In this document: one piece after another, positions 1-5,229 of the stretch
How the letters are laid out: each line of letters starts with the position of its first letter
Position numbering within the stretch: the first letter of the stretch is position 1
Origin: Porphyromonadaceae bacterium UBA4277
GTDB taxonomy: Bacteria; Bacteroidota; Bacteroidia; Bacteroidales; Muribaculaceae
Assembly: GCA_002395965.1 (NCBI GenBank)
Contig: DGVT01000020.1
Span: 1 to 13,257, forward strand
Length of the DNA: 13,257 nt
Direction: 5' to 3'
Notes under the pieces: model-generated
What the model saw: the letters and a program-made list of their open reading frames with translations, nothing else
The model's database searches: none
What the model was told of the DNA's origin: nothing
Program-made: the position numbers and the translations under genes

Positions 1-17
1 CGGGAACTTTCATATCA

Positions 18-84
18 CCGGCCGCGGCTGACGCGGCTGAAACGGCGCACCGAAGTGTCGCACGGGGCCGCAAAGGCGGGCCGG
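18..84 (-). other. GC-rich nested stem, possible structured leader RNA
   Basis: This short GC-rich block sits in an otherwise AT-rich stretch and can fold on itself in tiers. An outer arm at 18-25 pairs with 76-84 with one bulged base. An inner arm GCGGC at 33-37 pairs with GCCGC at 67-71. A small apical hairpin CAC-CGAA-GTG lies near 48-57, which reads as CAC-TTCG-GTG (a UUCG-type loop) on the minus strand. It lies downstream of two leftward promoters, so the minus-strand RNA is the likely form. I see no coding frame of quality here. It could be part of a precursor or leader of a stable RNA; that identity is a guess. Confidence 0.3.
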
Positions 85-210
85 CATACTCGTTCTCTTG
101 TACTAACCATTCTTTATAGTTGTTGCAATCATGTCAATGAACTTCTGCCAAAATTTGGCGTCAAAAAAATTCGCTCACTCGTCTTGCCGAGTCGTGAGGC
201 GAAATCGGTG

Positions 211-242
211 CAAAATTACAACGGATTTCTGACATGGCCAAA
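211..242 (-). promoter_or_regulatory. Leftward promoter, proximal copy
   Basis: On the minus strand a -33 TTTG (242-239) is followed after exactly 20 bases by a -7 box TAATTTTG (218-211), matching the Bacteroidota housekeeping consensus TTTG / TAnnTTTG. The -33 box continues as TTTGGCCATGTC, the same 12 bases found in the second promoter about 102 bp upstream. The transcript would run off the left edge. It would contain the motif GTTCATTGACATGATTG (complement of about 128-145), which resembles my recollection of leader sequences before Bacteroidota rRNA genes. Confidence 0.55.
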
Positions 243-312
243 TTTTCAGCCGGTTTTTTTCAAAAACTTTTCAAGGCGCTGTTGCAACCCTGCCGTTTTC
301 GTTTTGCGGGTG

Positions 313-344
313 CAAAATTACTGTCCCTGCACGACATGGCCAAA
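313..344 (-). promoter_or_regulatory. Leftward promoter, distal copy
   Basis: The minus strand shows a -33 TTTG (344-341), a 20-base spacer and a -7 TAATTTTG (320-313). Spacer length, the TTTGGCCATGTC block and the TAATTTTGCAC block are the same as in the proximal promoter, while the bases between differ. This is what two tandem promoters of one strong operon look like. The target gene is outside the window. Confidence 0.55.
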
Positions 345-490
345 TGTTTTTGCAAGTTTTTTCAAGAAAAATTACAGCATTTTCGGCAAGCCGCTGAAAA
401 ACAAGACTATATAAAATGTTAAATTTTGTAATCAAAACGAGGCAGGACGGAGGCACCGTCATTCTCACACAGATCACATAGTTTTTCACC

Positions 491-637
491 CGTTCGGCTG
501 GATTTGCAATCCGGCCGCCAGGTAACCTGCGGATTTGCAATCCGACGCCCCGTGAGGGCTACCAATGTGCCGGGACGGCACGGGGATTGAAAATCCCCAG
601 TTAAGCCCTGGCGGATTATAAATCCACCAGAACTGGT
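491..637. repeat. 147-bp four-hairpin repeat, copy 1
   Basis: This copy matches 995-1141 over the full 147 bases with about five differences and no gaps. It contains four hairpins with the same core, GGATT-NNN-AATCC: 496-516 (loop TGC), 531-543 (loop TGC), 582-598 (GGGGATT/AATCCCC) and 608-630 (CTGGCGGATT with loop ATA). In this copy the fourth hairpin has one mispair (C612 against A626). The form is that of a REP-like or BIME-like non-coding element. No transposase lies in the window, so the link to a RAYT-type mobiliser is inference. Open frames through it are a by-product of the repeats. Confidence 0.8.
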
Positions 638-697
638 TCATAAGGGCTGGCGCACGCAATTCACACACCGACCACACCTTCCACACAGCGATTTTTG

Positions 698-724
698 ACT
701 ATAAGGGACATAAGGCTCATAAGG
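698..724. repeat. 9-bp minisatellite, three units
   Basis: Three 9-base units end in ATAAGG: ACTATAAGG, GACATAAGG and CTCATAAGG. The run follows about 60 bases after the first 147-bp repeat. A similar run follows the second copy at 1194-1220, so the minisatellite appears to be part of a longer, more diverged repeated segment. Confidence 0.65.
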
Positions 725-771
725 GCTGACGCACGGAGCGAGGCCCTTTATTAGTGCTCGCCTACAGCGAG
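721..771. repeat. Two small hairpins
   Basis: AAGGGC (721-726) can pair with GCCCTT (743-748), followed by a short T-rich stretch. CTCGC (757-761) can pair with GCGAG (767-771) around the loop CTACA. Both continue the run of hairpins that fills 446-1451. The first could act as a weak terminator on the plus strand, but nothing transcribed is known to enter it. Confidence 0.4.
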
Positions 772-791
772 AATCTGATGATGACTTGATG

Positions 792-823
792 CCGGGGGTG
801 TCGCTGGTCAGCGACACCCCCGG
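792..823. repeat. Perfect 15-bp hairpin
   Basis: CCGGGGGTGTCGCTG and its exact reverse complement are separated by only two bases (GT), giving a near-perfect 32-bp palindrome rich in G and C. No T-run follows on either strand, so it is not a typical intrinsic terminator. It lies between the two 147-bp repeats and is probably another unit of the same repeat landscape. Confidence 0.75.
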
Positions 824-834
824 TTACTCAGATG

Positions 835-963
835 CTCGACTTCCAGTCGAGGTTACCCCCCCCGCGATGCCGCCTATGGAACATAGCGGATGCCTTATGT
901 GCCCTTATGTTGCTTATATCAGGGGTTTACACCCCTGCCTATGTCCTGTCGCCCTTTCAGGGC
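835..963. repeat. Cluster of short hairpins between the repeats
   Basis: Three further hairpins are visible: CTCGAC-TTCCA-GTCGAG at 835-851, CAGGGGT-TTAC-ACCCCTG at 920-937 and GCCCT-TTC-AGGGC at 951-963. Stems are 5-7 bp with loops of 3-5 bases, close to the pattern inside the 147-bp repeats but with a different core sequence. I see no gene. Confidence 0.55.
891..918 (-). repeat. Inverted copy of the 9-bp minisatellite
   Basis: The complement of this stretch begins TATAAGCAACATAAGGG, which is identical for 17 bases to the start of 1194-1220; both then continue CATAAGG after a one- or two-base difference. The two therefore form an inverted pair about 300 bp apart that brackets the second 147-bp repeat. 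Confidence 0.6.
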
Positions 964-994
964 TTACTGCGCATCGCGACTCATTCATAATCCT

Positions 995-1141
995 CGTTCG
1001 GCTGGATTTGCAATCCGGCCGCCAGGTAACCTGCGGATTTGCAATCCGACACCCCGTGAGAGCTACCGAGGTGCCGGGACGGCACGGGGATTGAAAATCC
1101 CCAGTTAAGCCCTGGCGGATTATAAATCCGCCAGAACTGGT
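995..1141. repeat. 147-bp four-hairpin repeat, copy 2
   Basis: This is the second copy of the element at 491-637, in the same orientation. All four GGATT-NNN-AATCC hairpins are kept. Here the fourth stem (about 1112-1134) is perfectly paired over 10 bp, CTGGCGGATT with AATCCGCCAG, so this copy is closer to an intact state. Similarity to copy 1 continues weakly on the right through CA-rich sequence into the 9-bp minisatellite. Confidence 0.8.
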
Positions 1142-1193
1142 GACGCACGCGCGACTCTCACACAGAGCTCACCGATTACACCTATTATAAGAC

Positions 1194-1220
1194 TATAAGC
1201 AACATAAGGGGCATAAGGGC
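1194..1220 (+). repeat. 9-bp minisatellite after repeat copy 2
   Basis: Three 9-base units are TATAAGCAA, CATAAGGGG and CATAAGGGC. They lie in the same position relative to copy 2 as 698-724 does to copy 1, and they mirror the inverted run at 891-918. Confidence 0.6.
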
Positions 1221-1237
1221 CGGCCGCTCTTTGCGTG

Positions 1238-1393
1238 AACTACACTCCCTCCCTGCCTCTTGACACACTTCCTCCCGGCTCCTCGACACACTCCCTCCTT
1301 GCCACTTGACACACTCCTCCCGGCTCCTCGACACACTCCCTCCTTGCCACGTGACACACTCCTCCAGCCCGCGAAGCTGACACACTCCCCCTG
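1238..1393. repeat. 23-bp/45-bp tandem array around GACACACTCC
   Basis: The word GACACAC recurs at 1262, 1285, 1308, 1330, 1353 and 1379, spaced 22-26 bases apart. Alternate units are more alike, so 1280-1324 and 1325-1369 are almost identical over 45 bases (T/G change near the end). The text between the words is CT-rich and GC-rich on the plus strand. Open frames read through it on both strands only because the repeat lacks stops. The lack of a fixed repeat with variable spacers argues against CRISPR. Confidence 0.7.
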
Positions 1394-1451
1394 CCCCTCT
1401 AACTTAGAGGGGGAGCTCACGCGCGAAGGGAGCTGTCGCGCGACGAGCTCC
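1394..1451. repeat. Hairpins closing the repeat region
   Basis: CCCCTCT (1394-1400) pairs with AGAGGGG (1406-1412) across AACTT. Directly after, GGAGCTC (1412-1418) can pair with GAGCTCC (1445-1451) with the self-complementary TCGCGCGA inside. From here to 1580 I see only AT-rich spacer leading to the next promoter, with a weak stem TTTTTGGT/ATCAAAAA at 1499-1518. Confidence 0.5.
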
Positions 1452-1589
1452 GAGAGGGCAAAAGCACATGTGTGGTAGTTGCCATGCGGGCAGAAATCTT
1501 TTTGGTTTCAATCAAAAAATAAGGTAAAGAAACAGGTAAGCCTTTATCATCGGCAGGAGGCACTGAATAGCATGATGCAGATGAAAGTA

Positions 1590-1621
1590 TTTGCCAAATT
1601 GGGAAAAAGTGAGTAAATTCG
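1590..1621 (+). promoter_or_regulatory. Promoter of the DUF1460 gene
   Basis: TTTG at 1590-1593, a 20-base spacer and TAAATTCG at 1614-1621 match the Bacteroidota promoter form, with C replacing T in the -7 box. The start of transcription would fall near 1628, leaving a leader of about 18 bases before the ATG at 1646. Confidence 0.55.
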
Positions 1622-1645
1622 CAGTGAAGTTTTGATATTACTGCT

Positions 1646-2509
1646 ATGAAGAAAATCATTCTATATATTATAATAATGTGGTTCCTTGGGGTGCAAGGTG
1701 CGACAATGCAGCAAATGCGCTTTCACTGCGACCGTGACACACTGCGCATCAACGAGCTGCTGGCCAAAGGCTACGAGAGCAAAATGAAATCGGCAGGCGA
1801 ATTGGTATGTTTCTATGCCAACGAGCTATTAGGGACTCCGTATGTAGCCCACACACTTGAGGGCGACAGCGAAATGCTGACCATCAACATCGACGAGCTG
1901 GACTGCACTACATTCGTTGAGACTCTTTATGCCCTGGCTCGCACCACGCTTGACCGGCGCTACTCGTGGCGCGACTATGCAGCTAATCTTGAGAGCGTGC
2001 GCTATCGCGCAGGTGTGATGACCGACTACTCCAGCCGCTTGCACTACATCAGCGAGTGGATTATCGACAATAATGCCCGCGGCAACTTAGTGGAGGTGAC
2101 CGGCGATTTGCCTCACAGTCAGCACCAGATTAAGACCATCAACTTCATGTCGCAGCACAAAGACAGCTACCAGAGCCTGAAAAGCGACAATGCAATGGTG
2201 GATAAAATCAAAATGGCCGAAAACAAGTTGCGCAAGCACCGCATGCCGGTGTTGGCAAAATCATGGTTAGGTAACAAAGAGGTGCAGGCTGCTCTGCAAA
2301 ATGGTGACTTTGTGGGACTTGTGACAAAAATCGAAGGCTTGGACATTTCTCACCTTGGCATCATAGTAAAGGACGACAAGGGCGAGCCTCATCTGCTTGA
2401 TGCCTCGATGAGCGGCGGCAAGGTGATGCTGGAGGACAAACCGTTGAAGCAGTATCTGTCGGGGTCACGCAGCACGACAACAGCAATTAGAGTGTTCAGG
2501 ATGCCGTGA
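1646..2509 (+). CDS. DUF1460 family secreted amidase-like protein (NlpC/P60-type fold)
   Basis: This 287-residue protein belongs to the DUF1460 family, which includes structurally solved Bacteroides proteins annotated as N-acetylmuramoyl-L-alanine amidase-like cysteine hydrolases. A signal peptide is visible at residues 1-19 (MKK, a hydrophobic run, then QGA). The likely catalytic cysteine is C87 in the motif ELDCTTFVET, and the likely histidine is H236 in DISHLGII, which is the family pattern; LLDAS near 250-254 lies in the C-terminal part. It probably acts on peptidoglycan or its fragments in the periplasm, though the exact bond is not readable from sequence. The gene stands alone: its own promoter lies just upstream, and the next gene is convergent. 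The ATG suits both the signal peptide and the short leader. After the stop codon a 9-bp repeat continues in the same frame. Confidence 0.85.
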   Translation: MKKIILYIIIMWFLGVQGATMQQMRFHCDRDTLRINELLAKGYESKMKSAGELVCFYANELLGTPYVAHTLEGDSEMLTINIDELDCTTFVETLYALARTTLDRRYSWRDYAANLESVRYRAGVMTDYSSRLHYISEWIIDNNARGNLVEVTGDLPHSQHQIKTINFMSQHKDSYQSLKSDNAMVDKIKMAENKLRKHRMPVLAKSWLGNKEVQAALQNGDFVGLVTKIEGLDISHLGIIVKDDKGEPHLLDASMSGGKVMLEDKPLKQYLSGSRSTTTAIRVFRMP

Positions 2510-2572
2510 GACCACTATGACTTTTCAGGCTTTTCGGACCATTCTGACCATCCTGACTATTCGGGCTATTAC
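2510..2572 (+). repeat. 9-bp tandem repeat directly after the stop codon
   Basis: Seven degenerate 9-base units follow the TGA without a gap: GACCACTAT, GACTTTTCA, GGCTTTTCG, GACCATTCT, GACCATCCT, GACTATTCG and GGCTATTAC. They are in frame with the DUF1460 gene and remain open to a second TGA at 2591-2593. Translated, they give a tripeptide pattern of the type D/G - aromatic or H - S. This fills the gap before the convergent efflux gene; no clear terminator is seen there. Confidence 0.6.
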
Positions 2573-2603
2573 CCTGGCATGCAACAGTTTTGACTAACTC
2601 GGC

Positions 2604-3785
2604 TTAGCCGTGGTTCTTTACATTCTCCTTGATGGGTATTGTTACTGCAAGCGTGAGCAACGCAGCCAGTGCATAGACCACTGCAGTGGAATGTAGCACA
2701 TCGCCCAACCCGATGAGCGGTGCTGCCACAGCTCCAGCAATAAAGCCCACGGCTCCCAGCAGCGCCGATGCTGTGCCGGCGTGGCTACGCTCACACTCCA
2801 TTGCATGAGTTGACGAACTTGTGAGCGTAATTCCCACCATAAAGAGCATTAGACACACCAAGACCTCATAGAGCCACAGCCCCATTGCGTTCCACAGCAC
2901 CACAGCCTGCAGCACAGCCAGTATTGCCAGCCCCCACGCGCTGATCCTCATGCCTCGCAGGCTGCCGCCCAGCGATGGCGCCAGTCCGGCACCTATAGCC
3001 GTAAAAATGCCATTGATGCCAAGAGCCATCCCTATGCTTCCCGGCCCATAGCCATAGCTCTGCAGAATGAACGGTGTGGCTGCTATATTGCCAAATAGCA
3101 CAGCCAAAGCCCCACCCTGATGCACGATTGTGAGCAAGAACTGCCTGTTGCGCAACACCACCGCAAACGAAGTCATGGTCTGCGACAGGTTCACGCCTGT
3201 TCTATTTTCAGCCTGAAGTGTTTCCTTCAGCCTAAAGCACCCGGCCAACAGCACAAGGCCTACCACGGCCATGGCTGCGAATGCACCCTTGTAGCCCGCA
3301 GCCGACACAATATAGCCGCCGAGCAACGGAGTGACAATGGGCATCAGTCCATTAATGACGTTGATGGCAGCAAGCATCTTTAGCAGTCCGTTTCCCGTAC
3401 TGACATCGGTGGCCACCGAGCGCGAAATGACAATGCCCCCGCCAGCACTCAATCCTTGCAGTAATCGCAACGCAACGATCAGGCCCATAGAGGGTGCGAC
3501 AAGCAGTGCCAACGAAGCCACCACATAAGCAATCATCGAGCAGAGCAACGTCATGCGCCGCCCCATCCGGTCGCTGAGAGGCCCAATGATAAGCTGTCCC
3601 AAGGCCAACCCTGCCATACTCGCCGTCAGGCAAAGTTGAGTGGCACTTGCATCACAGCCCATAGCCTGAGCCAGTGCCGGCATGGCCGGTGAGAACATAT
3701 TATTAACAACTGTAGCCAATGCTGTGAGCATGCCCAGCAGCGAGAGCAGGAAGAACTTGTTATAGCTTGCACTTGGAGTAGTCAT
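2604..3785 (-). CDS. Bcr/CflA-type MFS drug efflux transporter
   Basis: This 393-residue membrane protein has the length and pattern of the Bcr/CflA group of the major facilitator superfamily (drug:proton antiporters with 12 membrane segments). Hydrophobic segments alternate with short loops throughout. The MFS motif A is seen as GPLSDRMGRRMTLL at residues 68-81, between segments 2 and 3. A second diagnostic stretch, RLLQGLSAGGGIVISRSV, lies near residues 107-124 and matches the family pattern RFxQGxGxxxxxxxxRAI. The substrate cannot be told from sequence; the group exports chloramphenicol, bicyclomycin, sulfonamides or small metabolites. The gene starts 52 bases after the AraC-family gene in the same direction, with no good promoter between, so co-transcription is likely. 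The short C-terminal tail ends in NVKNHG. Confidence 0.88.
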   Translation of the reverse strand: MTTPSASYNKFFLLSLLGMLTALATVVNNMFSPAMPALAQAMGCDASATQLCLTASMAGLALGQLIIGPLSDRMGRRMTLLCSMIAYVVASLALLVAPSMGLIVALRLLQGLSAGGGIVISRSVATDVSTGNGLLKMLAAINVINGLMPIVTPLLGGYIVSAAGYKGAFAAMAVVGLVLLAGCFRLKETLQAENRTGVNLSQTMTSFAVVLRNRQFLLTIVHQGGALAVLFGNIAATPFILQSYGYGPGSIGMALGINGIFTAIGAGLAPSLGGSLRGMRISAWGLAILAVLQAVVLWNAMGLWLYEVLVCLMLFMVGITLTSSSTHAMECERSHAGTASALLGAVGFIAGAVAAPLIGLGDVLHSTAVVYALAALLTLAVTIPIKENVKNHG

Positions 3786-3837
3786 TGTTGTAGGGGATTA
3801 TGAGGAATAATGAGGTTTTATGAATGGAATTGAGAGG

Positions 3838-4692
3838 TTATTTGGAATTTTCAAACTGGCGGAAATGCAGCGGCGACAAGCCGGTCATCTTTCGAAAGAA
3901 CTTGCCCATGCTCGACTGGTTGGCAAAGCCATAGCGGGCCGCAAGTTCTTTCATAGTCATGCCAGAAATTATCAAGTCGGTCTTTATGGCCCGCAACAGC
4001 AGCGCCGAGATTATTTCCTTAGCCTTGCGACCGGTCTTCGCCTTGCATATTTCGCTCAGATACTTGGGGGTTATACTCAGCTGGGTTGCATAGAAAGTCA
4101 CTTCGTGTTCGGTTCTCACATTCTCGCTGACAAGACTCATAAAGCGTCTGAAATATCTATCGGTCGATGAAAAAGGCGGCAGCGGAGCCATCGTTTCCCT
4201 GCTCTCATCGAGCTGGATTAGCACCATTATAATGCTCCGCGCTATGGCCATGCTCACCTGGAGGTTATGCAGCTCGGGCGCAACGGCCGAATGGGTTTGC
4301 ATCACATCAAGCATCATCTTCAGCATATCGGCAAACCGCTCATCGCTCACACCTGTTGCCGGCGATATAAACAAGTTCTGCACGGCCTCGGCATTAATGC
4401 CTTGCGTGCAATTAAAGATGAAGTCATGGCTCATTACGAGCAGGTGCAAGCACAGGTCGGCCGAGCACTCCAGCACTCGCACCTGCAGCAAGTGCGAAAT
4501 GCAAATGCGCTCACCGGCCTTGATGCCAACGCGCTCCATATTGAGCTCACAACTCACGCCTCCCGCCGTGCACAGGCCCACAATCGAGCATCTGGTCAGC
4601 TCAGGAGATAGAGACGCCAGGTGCGCATTTCCAGTCAAGGTGAGCACACAATAGCCATTCTGCCTAAGTGACTCCAAACTATGATCATTCAT
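3838..4692 (-). CDS. AraC-family transcriptional regulator
   Basis: This 284-residue regulator has an AraC-type DNA-binding domain at its C-terminus: the first helix-turn-helix at about 197-217 (YATQLSITPKYLSEICK) and the second at about 246-268 (MKELAARYGFANQSSMGKFF), closed by the typical GLSPLHFRQF. Residues 1-180 form an unidentified sensor region, probably of the cupin-like AraC type. A longer frame begins at 4725, but the -7 box of the gene's own promoter (4714-4721) lies inside that extension, so I start at ATG 4692 (MNDHSLESL). It sits directly upstream of the efflux pump in the same direction, which suggests that it controls the pump and perhaps itself. The inverted repeat at 4748-4777 is a candidate binding site. 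Confidence 0.85.
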   Translation of the reverse strand: MNDHSLESLRQNGYCVLTLTGNAHLASLSPELTRCSIVGLCTAGGVSCELNMERVGIKAGERICISHLLQVRVLECSADLCLHLLVMSHDFIFNCTQGINAEAVQNLFISPATGVSDERFADMLKMMLDVMQTHSAVAPELHNLQVSMAIARSIIMVLIQLDESRETMAPLPPFSSTDRYFRRFMSLVSENVRTEHEVTFYATQLSITPKYLSEICKAKTGRKAKEIISALLLRAIKTDLIISGMTMKELAARYGFANQSSMGKFFRKMTGLSPLHFRQFENSK

Positions 4693-4713
4693 CGCAAATT
4701 CTTTTTTGGACTG

Positions 4714-4745
4714 CAAAAATAGCATTTTTCGCTTACATAGACAAG
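4714..4745 (-). promoter_or_regulatory. Promoter of the AraC-efflux operon
   Basis: On the minus strand a -33-like CTTG (4745-4742) is followed by a 20-base spacer and a good -7 box TATTTTTG (4721-4714). The transcript would begin near 4707, about 15 bases before ATG 4692. This decides the start of the regulator gene. Confidence 0.5.
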
Positions 4746-4747
4746 CC

Positions 4748-4777
4748 CGTCATGCGAAATGGAACAGTCGCATGACG
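4748..4777. promoter_or_regulatory. 10-bp inverted repeat, candidate operator
   Basis: CGTCATGCGA (4748-4757) and TCGCATGACG (4768-4777) are exact reverse complements separated by 10 bases, so the half-site centres are 20 bp apart, about two helical turns. The site abuts the -33 box of the regulator promoter and lies 32 bp before the -33 box of the divergent DUF4491 promoter. No T-run follows, so it is not a normal terminator. That the AraC-family protein binds it is inference; this family often prefers direct repeats. Confidence 0.45.
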
Positions 4778-4808
4778 CACCCGCCCGAGCCGGCGATGCC
4801 ACGATAAA

Positions 4809-4840
4809 TTTGCATAATCAAATTGTTAAGACTAATTTTG
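4809..4840 (+). promoter_or_regulatory. Promoter of the DUF4491-OmpA operon
   Basis: TTTG (4809-4812), a 20-base spacer and TAATTTTG (4833-4840) are a full match to the Bacteroidota consensus. Transcription would begin near 4847, giving a leader of about 40 bases. Confidence 0.7.
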
Positions 4841-4888
4841 CAAAGAAAAAATGCGGCAGCTCTCCCCTGCCTCACATAATTAAATAAT

Positions 4889-5200
4889 ATGCAACTAAAT
4901 GATTTCATAGGACTGGCCATAGGTGCCGGCACATTTTTAGCGATAGGAATCTTCCATCCCATAGTCATTAAGGCCGAGTATTACCTTGGCACCCGCTGCT
5001 GGTGGGCATTTCTGCTTGCCGGCATTGCATTTGTCATCACAAGTGTGATAGTGAGCAACGTCGTTGTCTCATCGCTGCTCGGGGTGGTAGGTTTTTCATG
5101 TTTCTGGAGCATACTGGAGCTCTTTCAGCAGCAGGAGCGCGTGCATAAAGGCTGGTTCCCACGCAACCCCAAGCGCAAGTATCCGTGGGATGCACAATAA
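4889..5200 (+). CDS. DUF4491 family small membrane protein
   Basis: This 103-residue protein matches the DUF4491 family, found mainly in Bacteroidales and of unknown function. Three hydrophobic segments are visible at about residues 6-27, 38-56 and 58-77. Between the first two lies the conserved HPIVIKAEYYLGTRCWW motif, with charged and aromatic residues. The C-terminal part is basic and cytoplasmic-looking (KGWFPRNPKRKYPW). The gene has its own strong promoter and is followed after 29 bases by the OmpA-family lipoprotein gene, so the two are probably co-transcribed. That pairing suggests an envelope role, but no function can be assigned. Confidence 0.85.
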   Translation: MQLNDFIGLAIGAGTFLAIGIFHPIVIKAEYYLGTRCWWAFLLAGIAFVITSVIVSNVVVSSLLGVVGFSCFWSILELFQQQERVHKGWFPRNPKRKYPWDAQ

Positions 5201-5229
5201 AATGAAGATTCCTGCGTTTTATTCATTAC

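Noticed and set aside
366..397. Third leftward promoter around TAATTTTT
   Set aside because: The -7-like box lacks the final G and no TTTG lies 19-21 bases upstream.
55..686. Several open frames of 60-119 codons on both strands
   Set aside because: They cross the leftward promoters and the hairpin repeats, have no family pattern, overlap each other and have low-complexity or repeat-derived composition.
1238..1412. Possible CRISPR array
   Set aside because: Units are near-contiguous with no unique spacers of constant length, and no cas gene is present.
786..1478. Open frames across the repeats and the GACACACTCC array
   Set aside because: The frames exist because the repeats lack stops; the same peptide arises from both repeat copies and no start or ribosome site is convincing.
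2600..2610. CGGCTTAGCCG palindrome at the efflux gene stop as a terminator
   Set aside because: The stem would be only four pairs with no T-run.
4690..4725. Longer start for the AraC-family gene at 4725
   Set aside because: The -7 box TATTTTTG on the minus strand lies inside the extra codons, so the transcript would not contain that start.
5196..5223. AATAAAA/TTTTATT stem between DUF4491 and the OmpA gene
   Set aside because: It is only A-T pairs with a 14-base loop and no following T-run, too weak to call an attenuator or terminator.
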